Shown here in pieces: positions 9,375 to 18,070 of a DNA stretch of 64,000 nt. The stretch's first letter is position 1, and every line of letters starts with the position of its first letter. A model generated the notes under the pieces. The model was not told the origin of the DNA. It saw nothing but the letters and a program-made list of their open reading frames with translations, and did not search any database. A program made the translations under genes and the position numbers. Source of the stretch: Campylobacter concisus (GTDB lineage Bacteria; Campylobacterota; Campylobacteria; Campylobacterales; Campylobacteraceae); assembly GCF_003048405.1 (NCBI RefSeq), contig NZ_PIQS01000001.1:62001-126000 (forward strand), read 5' to 3'.

Positions 9375-10381
9375 TGAAAAAAATTACTCTTTTCTTGGCT
9401 TTTGCCTTGGCTTTAGTTTTAAGCGGATGTGGCACAAAAAGACAATATTTCGAGCCAGCTCAAACCTCTGGCAAAATTTCTTTGTCAAAAGATATGCCAT
9501 CTTATATCAAATCAGCAAATGCAAATGGTGCCACTCTTGATAACGGCAATATTATCACCAAAAATGGCCTAAATGCAAACATTAAGTTGCCTGAAAATTT
9601 TAATTTCTTAAATGAAAACAACGGCTTTATAATCTCAGCTAGTATAAATGGTGATCTAAATGTGACAGATCCTAGCGGACACAGCGTTTATAGCAATAAA
9701 TTTCCAACAGCAATCGTTGCTGCTTCTCTTGACCAAAACCTATTAGCAGCTATCAGTGCGGCAAACCACATCTATCTAATAGACATAAATACCGCAACAA
9801 CAATAATGGAATATAGCTCGTCTAATATAGCAGCAGTTGATTCAAGGATCGTAGCACCATTTTTTATGAGCTCGCTTATCGTTTATCCAGCATTAGATGG
9901 CAAAATTTACATAGTACAAAAAGAGACTGGTAGAATTTTACGTGACGTGGTCGTAAGCTCTGAAAATTTCTTTAATAACATCATATTCTTAGGCGTTGAG
10001 GGTGATAACCTAATAGCAGCTACAGCAAAAAAACTTATTGTCATCAACCCAAGCCAAACAGTCTATTATGATGGCGAGATCAAAGATGTATTAGTTAATA
10101 ACGATGAAATTTATATCTTTAAAAAAGATGGTACGATCGTAAGAACAAATCTTATGCTAAAAGAGCAAAATAAAGTAAATTTCAAATTTGCCATCTTCTC
10201 AGCAGCTACTATTATCAATAATAAGCTTTACGTAATCGAAAAAACAGGCTATGTTATAAAGACAAATTTAGATCTCAGTGGAGCTGAAATTTATGAGTTT
10301 AGCGATGAGATAAAAGATAAAAGCTTTATGGGCAATGGTGCCTTTTATTATGATAATGAGCTTGTTAATTTAGGACAATGA
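9374..10381 (+). CDS. Lipoprotein with BamB-like beta-propeller
   Basis: A 335-aa exported lipoprotein: signal peptide with lipobox LSGC, lipidated Cys19. The remainder shows repeated short beta-rich units ending in hydrophobic strands (DGKIYIVQKETGRIL, NLIAATAKKLIVINP, EIYIFKKDGTIVRT, NKLYVIEKTGYVIKT), as in PQQ/WD-type propellers such as BamB. Its start is shared with the stop of the YfgM-like gene, so translation is probably coupled. In C. jejuni the equivalent gene is annotated only as a lipoprotein. A part in outer-membrane protein assembly is a hypothesis. Confidence 0.82.
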   Translation: MKKITLFLAFALALVLSGCGTKRQYFEPAQTSGKISLSKDMPSYIKSANANGATLDNGNIITKNGLNANIKLPENFNFLNENNGFIISASINGDLNVTDPSGHSVYSNKFPTAIVAASLDQNLLAAISAANHIYLIDINTATTIMEYSSSNIAAVDSRIVAPFFMSSLIVYPALDGKIYIVQKETGRILRDVVVSSENFFNNIIFLGVEGDNLIAATAKKLIVINPSQTVYYDGEIKDVLVNNDEIYIFKKDGTIVRTNLMLKEQNKVNFKFAIFSAATIINNKLYVIEKTGYVIKTNLDLSGAEIYEFSDEIKDKSFMGNGAFYYDNELVNLGQ

Positions 10382-10710
10382 ACCAAAAAATTTGGGAGCT
10401 TTTTGAAGCCAAAAAAATCCTTTTAAAAGATATCAAAGCACTTAATACAAGTGAATTTAGCACAAAAAAGACGCTTGATATCTTTTGGGGAGTGGACAAT
10501 AAGAGCTTTTACAATCTTGTCTTTTTAAGAACAGCAAAAAGTAGATTGCTACGTAAAGAGGCTTTGGAGCTTGAAGAAATTTCTAAAAAAATAGAGATGA
10601 AATTCCAAACAAACCTAAGAAAAAAAACTATATTTTACAGCTCTGGCATTTGTTCTAAAGCCTTAAAAGAGCTACAAGATAATAATTGGCGATGTTATGA
10701 TTTTGTGTAA
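10378..10710 (+). CDS. Conserved Campylobacter protein, unknown function
   Basis: A 110-aa basic, soluble protein with no signal peptide. It overlaps the lipoprotein gene by four bases and coaX by fourteen. Seen in it are many Lys residues, a central FWGVDNKSFYNLVFLRTAKS segment and a helical middle (EALELEEISKKIEMK). It has the same place as an uncharacterised C. jejuni gene before coaX. No fold or function is recognised. Confidence 0.75.
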   Translation: MNQKIWELFEAKKILLKDIKALNTSEFSTKKTLDIFWGVDNKSFYNLVFLRTAKSRLLRKEALELEEISKKIEMKFQTNLRKKTIFYSSGICSKALKELQDNNWRCYDFV

Positions 10711-11326
10711 TATAGGCAATACTAACGCTACATTTTTAGAAGATAGCAAAATCTCACGTATGAAAATTTCTGAGTTTAAAAGCTATAAACCAGAGAAAAA
10801 AGTATATTTTATATCCGTAAATGATGAAATTTTAAATCTTTTAAAAGATAATAAAATGTTTGTAAATTTAGAACCATTTTTTACTATTGATACGATATAT
10901 CAGGGTCTAGGCGTAGATAGAATTGCTGCATGTTACTCTATAAATAATGGCGTAATTGTCGATGCTGGAAGTGCCATAACAGTTGACATTATGGCAAATT
11001 CTATCCACCTTGGAGGATATATCTTGCCAGGCATTTCAAGTATGCTAAATGCCTACAAAAACATATCACCACGACTTGATATTACTATAAATTCACAAAT
11101 TGACATAGATGCACTACCACAAAAAACAGCTGATGCCGTGAGTTATGGCATTATTAAACCGATAATAACTCTACTAGATAAACTAGCCGGTGATAAAAAA
11201 GTATATTTTACTGGTGGAGATGGCGATTTTTTGTCAAAATTTTTTAAAAATGCTATTTGTGACAAGATGCTAGTTTTTCGTGCCATGCAAAAGCTAATAA
11301 CTGAAAAGAAAGATATGATAATATGA
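10697..11326 (+). CDS. coaX: Type III pantothenate kinase
   Basis: First step of coenzyme A synthesis: ATP-dependent phosphorylation of pantothenate, by the potassium-dependent type III enzyme. Landmarks of the ASKHA fold are IGNTNATF near the start, GVDRIAA, VDAGSAITVDI, GGYILPGI and YFTGGDGDFL. At 209 aa it is on the short side for the family, as in other Campylobacterota. An oddity is that the first phosphate-binding motif, normally DxGN, reads N5-I-G-N (codon AAT), so the usual catalytic Asp is Asn. It overlaps hisG by four bases. Confidence 0.92.
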   Translation: MILCNIGNTNATFLEDSKISRMKISEFKSYKPEKKVYFISVNDEILNLLKDNKMFVNLEPFFTIDTIYQGLGVDRIAACYSINNGVIVDAGSAITVDIMANSIHLGGYILPGISSMLNAYKNISPRLDITINSQIDIDALPQKTADAVSYGIIKPIITLLDKLAGDKKVYFTGGDGDFLSKFFKNAICDKMLVFRAMQKLITEKKDMII

Positions 11327-11931
11327 TAACAGTAGCACTACCAAAGGGAAGAATAGCCGAGGCAACACTAGAAATTTTTAGAAAAATTTTTGGTTCAAGT
11401 TTTTTGTTTGAAGATAGAAAACTAATCCTTGAAGAAGGAAATTTTAGATTTTTAATGGTTCGTAACCAAGATATCCCAACTTACGTCACTGAGGGCGCAG
11501 CTGATATTGGCGTGGTAGGACTTGACGTACTTGAAGAGCACAAGCCAAATGTTGTAAGGCTACTGGATTTAAAAATCGGACAATGCAAAGTTTGTATTGG
11601 CATAAAAAACGACTCCGAGCTAGACCTAAACCAGCCAGAGCTAAAAATAGCCACAAAAATGCCAAATATAACAAGAAATTATTTTACAAAACAAGCCGTA
11701 GCTGTAAAGATCATCAAGCTTTATGGCTCGATCGAACTTGCACCATTAGTTGGGCTAAGCGATGCAATAGTTGATGTAGTCGAGACTGGCTCAACCATGA
11801 AGCAAAATGGGTTAAAGATCGCTGGTGATATCATGCAAAGCTCAGCTTATCTAATAGCAAATAAAAATAGCTTTATCATTAAAAAAGATGAGATTTTAGA
11901 GCTTTACAAAAAAATCAAAGAAGAGATTTAA
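11323..11931 (+). CDS. hisG: ATP phosphoribosyltransferase, short form
   Basis: First and committed step of histidine synthesis, joining ATP and PRPP. The 202-aa sequence has the catalytic domain (VALPKGRIAE, DIPTYVTEGAADIGVVG, ATKMPNITRNYF and the PRPP loop region DVVETGSTMKQNGL) but ends there without the C-terminal ACT-like regulatory domain of the long form (about 290-300 aa). Short forms normally need HisZ as regulatory partner; no hisZ is in the window. It is the last gene of its operon. Confidence 0.95.
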   Translation: MITVALPKGRIAEATLEIFRKIFGSSFLFEDRKLILEEGNFRFLMVRNQDIPTYVTEGAADIGVVGLDVLEEHKPNVVRLLDLKIGQCKVCIGIKNDSELDLNQPELKIATKMPNITRNYFTKQAVAVKIIKLYGSIELAPLVGLSDAIVDVVETGSTMKQNGLKIAGDIMQSSAYLIANKNSFIIKKDEILELYKKIKEEI

Positions 11932-12002
11932 GGTCCTTCTCTATTATCATAAAGTATAAAAATTTCTCTAGTGATATAAAGTCCGACTATTTCACTTATA
12001 AA

Positions 12003-12529
12003 TTTCTTTAGAATAATGCATTAGTAGTCACTGGCACACTTTTTATATTAATTTATCTTAATAGATTGGTATGATATACCAAAGAGCGATCTAAATATTA
12101 CAAAGATAGTAGTCTCCGACAAGCCAAGAGCCGAATATAAGTTCAAACCTCACCATGAGTACCTAGGCTTTGACTGCGTTGATTGTCACCAAAACCAAGG
12201 CGATGATCCTAGCAAATTTAAAGAGATCGGATGGCTGCACTAGCTATCATACAAATACGACAGGTAGCAATAAAAATTAGCACAAGCTCAAAAGATGCAT
12301 GTCCACTAAAAAACTTCTTAGCAGCGATAAAGGGCTAAAATATGTAAGATATAACTATAGATGCAGGACATAGCGCTAGCTTTAGAAATTACCTTGAATA
12401 CTGAAAGCCAACATATAAAATTTATGAGAAGAATATGCTAGAGCAAAAGATTGATACTAAGAAAAAATCTTCAAAGATGAATATAAACCTATAAAAGAAG
12501 AAAAGGAATTTTTAAAACAAAAAGCTTGA
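12003..12529 (+). pseudogene. Decayed membrane-anchored multihaem cytochrome c
   Basis: No intact frame exists, but pieces in successive frames make one protein. A hydrophobic anchor (LVVTGTLFILIYLNRL, from about 12021) is followed after a frameshift by IDWYDIPKSDLNITK and HHEYLGFDCVDCH with an intact haem motif (about 12154-12190). Another shift leads to GCTSYHTNTTGSNKN, where the second Cys of a CxxCH has become Tyr. Then SSKDACPLKNFLAA appears, and finally LEY-stop-KPTYKIYEK and DEYKPIKEEKEF before the end. The layout (N-terminal anchor plus CxxCH motifs) suggests a periplasmic multihaem cytochrome. The family is not identified. From 12530 to 12690 there is only a short frame without a start codon (FNTNLYYKDRDKSKLEKF) and otherwise nothing recognisable. 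Confidence 0.65.
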
Positions 12530-12690
12530 TAAGAATAATACAAAACTAGTTGATGAGTTGACTAGGTAAAGTTTTACTTCTTGCATAAAGCTTTTAATAC
12601 AAATTTATATTATAAAGATAGAGATAAATCTAAATTGGAAAAATTTATAAAAATATTAAAGATAAAATAATAAATTTTAGTTTTTAAAAT

Positions 12691-13335
12691 TTAAAAAATT
12701 TGCACAAGCTCTTTGTTCTCAAGCTTGTAGGAGCTATCGCATTTTGCTGCTAAATCGTTGTCGTGAGTGACTAGAACAAGGGCGGCATTGTTTTCATTTA
12801 TATAGTCAAATAAAACTTGCATCACCTCATTTGCAGTTTGCTTGTCAAGGTTGCCCGTTGGCTCGTCTGCAAAGATGATCTTTGGCTTTTTAGTAAGCAC
12901 TCTAGCGATACTAACGCGCTGCTGCTGACCGCCACTTAGTTCGCCAACTTTTTGGTTCATAACGCTTGAAATTTTAAGCGCTTCAAGATCATTTTTTTCT
13001 ATATTTTCACCAGATAAGATACTTGCAAGCTCGATATTTTCATAAGCACTAAATCCTTTAAAAAGATAGTGCGACTGGAAAATAATGCCAAAATGAAGCC
13101 TTCTAATGGTCAAAAGCTCGTTTTGTGAAAGCTCATAGATCGATCTATCTTGATAGATAACCTCGCCAAAATTTGGTTTTAAAAGTGTTGAAAGTATGTG
13201 TAAAAGCGTTGATTTGCCACAACCGCTAATGCCGGTTATCGCTATGCTTTGTTTTTGATTGAGAGTTAAATTTATATTGTTAAAGAGCGTATAATCATAC
13301 GCAAAGCCTAGATTAGACGCTCTTAAAATTTCCAT
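12691..13335 (-). CDS. ABC transporter ATP-binding protein, LolD/MacB type
   Basis: Cytosolic ATPase of a type VII-like ABC system. Walker A is GISGCGKST at 35-43, the Q-loop is in GIIFQSHYLFKG, the signature is LSGGQQQRVSIAR, and Walker B is IIFADEPTGNLDKQTANEV. The 214-aa length and the NLDKQTA segment resemble LolD and MacB/FtsE relatives. No permease is adjacent; the gene follows tsf with a one-base overlap, the same order as in C. jejuni. Whether it serves lipoprotein release is not shown here. A weak AT-rich hairpin at 12672-12692 covers its stop codon and may end the rpsB operon. Confidence 0.88.
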   Translation of the reverse strand: MEILRASNLGFAYDYTLFNNINLTLNQKQSIAITGISGCGKSTLLHILSTLLKPNFGEVIYQDRSIYELSQNELLTIRRLHFGIIFQSHYLFKGFSAYENIELASILSGENIEKNDLEALKISSVMNQKVGELSGGQQQRVSIARVLTKKPKIIFADEPTGNLDKQTANEVMQVLFDYINENNAALVLVTHDNDLAAKCDSSYKLENKELVQIF

Positions 13336-14399
13336 TAGCCTATTTGAGCAGCAACTTCTGCAGCAAAGTCATCTACTTTTTTCTCTAAGCCTTCACCAAG
13401 CTCGAAACGAACGTATTTTACGATCTCGATCTTGCCGCCAAGCTCTTTGCTCTTCTCTTCGATAACTTGTTCGATAGTCTTTTTATCGTCCATTACATAA
13501 AACTGACCTAAAAGTGTAAGACGTTGGTCAAGCACTGTGTTGTCAGCATAAAATCTCTCGATCTTGCCAGGGATAATCTTGTCCCAAATTTTCTCAGGTT
13601 TGCCCTCAGCTTTTAGCTCTTCTTCGATCTCTTTTGTAGCTTTTGCAAGCTCTGCGTCGCCTATTTGGCAGCGACTAGCATACTCAGGAATGTGATGAAG
13701 TGGCTTGCCTAGGCGTTTTAGCTCTTCATTGTCTTTTTCAAGTTCAGCGCGAAGTGCGATAAATTCTTTCTCAACAAACTCTTTATCAAGGTCTTTGTAG
13801 CTTATAACGCTTGGCTTCATAGCAGCTGCGTGCATACATAAATTTCTTATAAATTCAGCTGCTTTGTTTGCAACTTCAGCGCTTTCGCAAGCTGCACCAA
13901 TAAGTACGCCAACACGGCCATTTGAGTGAACATAGCCATTTACCACGCCTTTATCATCAGCAATAATAGTCTCAAAGCGACGAACTACAAGGTTTTCACC
14001 AATAGTTGCGATCTGAGTTTTGAAGTAATCTTCAAATTTAACACCATTTAAAATGCTTGCGTTTAGCTCTTCAACTGTTGTTATGCCACTTGATTGGATA
14101 TGAGCTGTTGCATCTTTTGCAAGTGCTTGAAACTGTGGATTTCTTGCAACGAAGTCAGTTTCAGAGTTGATCTCGCTGATAGTTGCTTTTTTGCATTTTG
14201 AGCAAACTTCAACACTTATCAAGCCCTCGCTTGCAAGGCGATCAGCCTTTTTAGCAGCTTGACCAAGACCCTTTTCACGAAGGATATCAACAGCTTTTTC
14301 CATGTCGCCATTTGCTTCGCCAAGTGCCTTTTTGCAGTCCATCATACCTGCTCCGGTTGATTCGCGGAGCTCTTTTACCATTTGTGCAGTTATTTCCAT
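13335..14399 (-). CDS. tsf: Elongation factor Ts
   Basis: Guanine nucleotide exchange factor for EF-Tu. The N-terminal UBA-like domain (VKELRESTGAGMMDCKKAL) is followed by the core with the TDFV motif at 81-84 that inserts into EF-Tu. At 354 aa it is longer than the E. coli protein (about 283) but similar to other Campylobacter EF-Ts. A CSKC pair at 66-69 just before the TDFV region could be redox-active or bind metal; this is only noted. It shares one base with rpsB. Confidence 0.97.
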   Translation of the reverse strand: MEITAQMVKELRESTGAGMMDCKKALGEANGDMEKAVDILREKGLGQAAKKADRLASEGLISVEVCSKCKKATISEINSETDFVARNPQFQALAKDATAHIQSSGITTVEELNASILNGVKFEDYFKTQIATIGENLVVRRFETIIADDKGVVNGYVHSNGRVGVLIGAACESAEVANKAAEFIRNLCMHAAAMKPSVISYKDLDKEFVEKEFIALRAELEKDNEELKRLGKPLHHIPEYASRCQIGDAELAKATKEIEEELKAEGKPEKIWDKIIPGKIERFYADNTVLDQRLTLLGQFYVMDDKKTIEQVIEEKSKELGGKIEIVKYVRFELGEGLEKKVDDFAAEVAAQIG

Positions 14400-15187
14400 T
14401 ACTCTTCGTCCTCGCCAAAGTCTTCTTCACTCATAGCCTCAGCTACAACTGCGTCTTTCTCATCTTGGCTTACTTCTTCGCCAGCAGCTTGTTCGTCACC
14501 ATCTTGCTCAAGAAGTGATTTACCTTCGTTGATCGCTTCAGCCATCTCTTGGCAGAAAAGCTGAACAGAGCGGATAGCATCGTCATTTCCTGGGATCGGA
14601 TAGTCAACAACGTCAGGATCGCAGTTTGTATCAATAGGTGCTACAACTGGAATTTTTAAACGATTTGCTTCTTGAACAGCGATCTTTTCTTTAACTGTAT
14701 CAACAACAAATATCATATCAGGTAGGCTTTTCATATTGCGGATACCGCCAAGAGTTGCGATAAGCTTCTCTTTTTTGCGGCGAAGCATTAAAGCCTCTTT
14801 TTTAGTTAGCAAATTTATCGAACCATCTTCTTCCATAGTCTCGATAACTTCAAGTTTGCGGATAGACTGGCGGATAGTACCAAAGTTTGTCATCATACCA
14901 CCTAACCAGCGGTGATTTACATAAGGCATTCCACATTTTTCAGCGTACTCTTTGATAGCGTCGATAGCTTGTTTTTTAGTACCAACAAATAGCACTGACT
15001 TGCCTTCAGCAGCTGCATCACGAACGATGTTGTAAGTGTAGCGGAAGTAGCGGATAGTCTTTTGTAGATCTATAATATAGATACCTTTTCTCTCGCCAAA
15101 GATAAATTTTTTCATCTTTGGGTTCCAGCGGCGTGTTTGGTGACCAAAATGTACGCCACACTCTAATAAATCTCTCATAGTTACCAT
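14399..15187 (-). CDS. rpsB: 30S ribosomal protein S2
   Basis: Small-subunit protein needed for mature 30S assembly and S1 binding. The canonical start [24 protein letters not shown] and later [37 protein letters not shown] are seen in shorter blocks across the frame. The acidic C-terminal tail after about residue 225 is typical. The length is 262 aa. A leader of about 110 bases separates it from its promoter, which in other bacteria is the site of autogenous control. Confidence 0.98.
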   Translation of the reverse strand: MVTMRDLLECGVHFGHQTRRWNPKMKKFIFGERKGIYIIDLQKTIRYFRYTYNIVRDAAAEGKSVLFVGTKKQAIDAIKEYAEKCGMPYVNHRWLGGMMTNFGTIRQSIRKLEVIETMEEDGSINLLTKKEALMLRRKKEKLIATLGGIRNMKSLPDMIFVVDTVKEKIAVQEANRLKIPVVAPIDTNCDPDVVDYPIPGNDDAIRSVQLFCQEMAEAINEGKSLLEQDGDEQAAGEEVSQDEKDAVVAEAMSEEDFGEDEE

Positions 15188-15297
15188 GAGTTTCTCCTTG
15201 TTTTAGGCATTTTGCCTTGAATTTAGTTTTATCCTCCACGACCATTAATGCTTTCGCACAACCAAATTTAGGATTGTCGTGTGTGAAATAAAGGGGG

Positions 15298-15303
15298 ATT
15301 ATA
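15298..15303 (-). promoter_or_regulatory. -10 element of the rpsB-tsf operon
   Basis: A perfect TATAAT on the minus strand (ATTATA as written) lies about 110 bases before the rpsB start codon. The leader between has GTCGTGTGTG and GCGAAAGC stretches that might fold, but I could not establish a defined S2-binding structure. Confidence 0.5.
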
Positions 15304-15332
15304 CTTAAAGTAATATGAATTTAAACTAAAGT

Positions 15333-15548
15333 TTATTTACTTAATTGCGAGTCTTCTTCGATTTTTATTAACTTAGCAAAAATTTCTGCCATTGCTTGCC
15401 TTTGTTCGGATGAAATTTCAAGCTTCTTAACATTTAAAAGAATGCTTACAAACTCCTCGTTTTGTAGTGTTTCTACGCCAAATTTTCTTGCATTTGTAGT
15501 GATTTTTAACACAAGAGGATTTTTTGATTTAAAGTTTTCGTAAGGCAT
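15333..15548 (-). CDS. Small conserved protein, unknown function
   Basis: A 71-aa basic protein without signal peptide. It begins MPYENFKSKNPLVLKITTN and has a helical C-terminal half (SEQRQAMAEIFAKLIKIEE). It stands alone between rpsB and the DUF4198 gene. Codon use matches the neighbours, which argues that it is real. I do not recognise a family. Confidence 0.6.
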   Translation of the reverse strand: MPYENFKSKNPLVLKITTNARKFGVETLQNEEFVSILLNVKKLEISSEQRQAMAEIFAKLIKIEEDSQLSK

Positions 15549-15625
15549 TCTTTCTCTACTTTCAAAATTACAAAGCGATTATAAAAAATTTATAATAAAT
15601 TCGAAATCAAATTTATATCAAACTT

Positions 15626-16405
15626 TTATTCTTTTATCTCAAAACTAAGTGTCGTTTTTAACGTCTCTTTGTCACACTTCGCAGCATCTGGATAAGGTCT
15701 TTCATAAATCACCTCAAATACCCAAAATCCTGGTCTTAGAACTAACACTTCAGTGATGCCTTGCTCATCAGTCACACCATAAAACGCGTGCTTATGGTCT
15801 AAAAATCCAGCAAAAGTACCAGTTAGCTTAGCTCGCTCTAGCGGCTTTCCATCAGTAAAAACCTGCAATTTAAAAGGCTTATCTACTCTAAATTCCGCTG
15901 GGTTTTGTAATGGTACGATCTCGATTTTAACTCCAATAGGTTTAGTTACGAAGTCGTTTGTTTCACCTAAATTTAAGACTCTCTTAGATGTTATCGTCAT
16001 CAGCCGGCAAATCTGTATATCGCTTAGATCCTTTAGATCAAGCTTAGTTTTGTCTATTAGCCACTTGCCATCACTACGCTTTTTAAGCGAATACATAGGA
16101 TTTTGCTGTGCTAGTAAGATATATGTGCCTTTGTCTAATCTTTCACCCTCGTAGCGGTAGTTCTCGCCACTTTGTGTAAGCTTCTTTTTGTTACCATCTT
16201 TACTTATTATAGTAATTGGCGCAAAAAGATGGATGCGTTCTGCCATAATAGGCTCTAGCTTTGGAAAATCGTCGCTATAACCCATGTTTGCGATAAATTT
16301 TCCTAGCTTTTCATCATTAGCTCCATCTACCCAAAACATGTGTGCTTGCACCATATAAAAGGCTCCTGTTAACATAATGGCAGTCAAAATTCTACCTATT
16401 TTCAT
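15626..16405 (-). CDS. DUF4198 periplasmic protein
   Basis: A 259-aa exported protein: signal peptide at residues 1-21 ending AQA before HMFWVDG. The mature domain has the DUF4198 pattern of beta strands, with HMFW at its start, YLLAQQNPMY-like strands, DKPFKLQVFTDGKPLERAKLTGTF, and a carboxypeptidase-regulatory-like end (ITEVLVLRPGFWVFEV). Family members are often beside nickel or cobalt uptake genes and may act in periplasmic metal delivery; no such transporter is adjacent here. It stands alone, with about 150 AT-rich bases upstream. Confidence 0.8.
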   Translation of the reverse strand: MKIGRILTAIMLTGAFYMVQAHMFWVDGANDEKLGKFIANMGYSDDFPKLEPIMAERIHLFAPITIISKDGNKKKLTQSGENYRYEGERLDKGTYILLAQQNPMYSLKKRSDGKWLIDKTKLDLKDLSDIQICRLMTITSKRVLNLGETNDFVTKPIGVKIEIVPLQNPAEFRVDKPFKLQVFTDGKPLERAKLTGTFAGFLDHKHAFYGVTDEQGITEVLVLRPGFWVFEVIYERPYPDAAKCDKETLKTTLSFEIKE

Positions 16406-16560
16406 GATTTTCCTTGTTGTTCTTTTTGAGATTCGATGTCAAATTGTAGCTAAAAATTATTATATTTAGCCATTTTTTAGATCAAATTAAATATCAAAAC
16501 GTTCAATACAATTTAGCTGGCAAATTTTAACAGGCAAGTAATGAAGCTAAAGATTTACTT

Positions 16561-17292
16561 TTATCTTTTATTATTTACCGATGTGGCTCTATTCATCACA
16601 AACCCACAAAAACGCCCGGTTCTACTCTGTTTGCGGTATGAGAATAATTCATCTCTCTCAAAAGTACAACGAGTATCTAGCGATATTTGCTCTACTCCAA
16701 ACTTAGCAAATTCGTCTAATAAAGCTGCGTTTATATCAAATTTTCCATCTTTTTTGTATCGGTTAAATTCACCAAGATCCAGCTTGCCTACTTCGTAGTT
16801 TTGCACTTTGATATTTGCGCCTATAAATACGCGTAAATTACTAGCACGACAACCAAACTCACTCGTCATCAGCCCCACTGCATTTGTGCAAATTTTACTA
16901 GTAACACCTGCGCGTCCCGCATGCACAGCTGCGACTACGCCAAGATGTTCATCTATTATCAAAACAGGTGCGCAGTCTGCGACTAAGACGCAAAGTGCTA
17001 CGCCTTTTAGTGATGTTATCACACCATCGCATGGAGGTAGATCATCGTTAAAATCTTGCAAAATTTCCACTCTATTTGAGTGGATTTGGCTCATAAATTT
17101 TAAATTAACAGGCATAATGCCAAGCGCCGTTGCTAAAATTTCACGATTTTGTGCGACCTTTAGTAGATCATCGCCAACATGATCTGCTAAATTTAAGCTC
17201 TCAAAAGCACCCTCACTCACACCACCAAATCTATTTGTAAAGCCAGCTAATACGCCATTTTTATCAAAGACGATCTCTAAATTTTCACGCAT
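16561..17292 (-). CDS. pgeF: Peptidoglycan editing factor PgeF (YfiH, laccase-domain family)
   Basis: Cytosolic hydrolase shown in E. coli to remove L-Ser-containing muropeptide precursors; older annotations call it a multicopper polyphenol oxidase. The zinc-binding and catalytic set is present: His74 in SQIHSNRVE, Cys110 in VLVADCAPV and His127 in AAVHAGRAG (numbered from a GTG at 17301). The ATG at 17292 is preferred because an AGGTG ribosome site precedes it by six bases. ribE ends immediately upstream, so the two form one transcript. The C-terminal RTGRFCGFVMN is the usual family end with an eight-residue tail. Confidence 0.92.
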   Translation of the reverse strand: MRENLEIVFDKNGVLAGFTNRFGGVSEGAFESLNLADHVGDDLLKVAQNREILATALGIMPVNLKFMSQIHSNRVEILQDFNDDLPPCDGVITSLKGVALCVLVADCAPVLIIDEHLGVVAAVHAGRAGVTSKICTNAVGLMTSEFGCRASNLRVFIGANIKVQNYEVGKLDLGEFNRYKKDGKFDINAALLDEFAKFGVEQISLDTRCTFERDELFSYRKQSRTGRFCGFVMNRATSVNNKR

Positions 17293-17301
17293 TTTATTCA
17301 C

Positions 17302-17916
17302 CTAGTAAAGGCTAGAAATTCGCTCAACATCGTCCCAGCTAAGGCCAATATCTTGCTTGCAAAAAAGCTGCCTAGCTACGTATCGAGCCAAAAGATCGCT
17401 TTCGATATTTACGCGCCTACCGACCTTGAAAGTGCTAAAAAGACTATCTCTAAAAGTGATTGGTATGATTGTGAGTCTTATACCCTTTGGCAAAATTTCA
17501 TTTATGGTTAGGCTCACGCCCTCAACGCCCACTGAGCCCTTGTTTGCCATAAGAGCCATCGCCTCTTGCGGCAGGTCGATATAAAAATCAACCCCATTCT
17601 CATTCTTTTTGATATTTAAAATTTTACCGATAAAATCGATATGTCCTTGCATTAAATGCCCATCCACGCGCTCGCCAAGCTTCATTGCAGGCTCTATATG
17701 CACTCTTTCTTTTAAATTTTCAACCGCGATATTTACCCTACTCTCTGCGCTTAGCTCCAAGCTAAAGCTATCTTCATGTAGTTTTATTACGCTCAGGCAA
17801 GCGCCATTTACGGCAATACTATCGCCCAAATTTGGACGAAAATTTGCCTTTAGCCTTAAAATATTTTGTGAATAACTAACAACCTGTGCTATCTCACGGA
17901 TCAAGCCATTAAACAT
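17302..17916 (-). CDS. ribE: Riboflavin synthase, alpha chain
   Basis: Dismutates two 6,7-dimethyl-8-ribityllumazine molecules to riboflavin. Two lumazine-binding repeats are visible: the first begins MFNGLIREIAQV and includes DSIAVNGACLSV and ESR; the second includes LMQGHIDFIGKI and SVGVEGVSLTIN. The length of 204 aa is normal. No FMN riboswitch is apparent upstream. It is cotranscribed with pgeF. Confidence 0.95.
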   Translation of the reverse strand: MFNGLIREIAQVVSYSQNILRLKANFRPNLGDSIAVNGACLSVIKLHEDSFSLELSAESRVNIAVENLKERVHIEPAMKLGERVDGHLMQGHIDFIGKILNIKKNENGVDFYIDLPQEAMALMANKGSVGVEGVSLTINEILPKGIRLTIIPITFRDSLFSTFKVGRRVNIESDLLARYVARQLFCKQDIGLSWDDVERISSLY

Positions 17917-18070
17917 ATTTTGCCTTTGAAATTTTTAAGGATTTTACTAAATTTTGCCTAAATTTGGGCATTGATGGGTTTAATTATTTAAAATTTAAAG
18001 CTTTGATGAGTAAAAGCACTGATAAAATTTAACCTCAAGCCACTCATTTAAAGTGGCCCGTTTTATAAAT

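Noticed and set aside
15018..15245. 75-codon frame across the rpsB leader and start
   Set aside because: Out of frame with rpsB, and its sequence is the shifted translation of S2.
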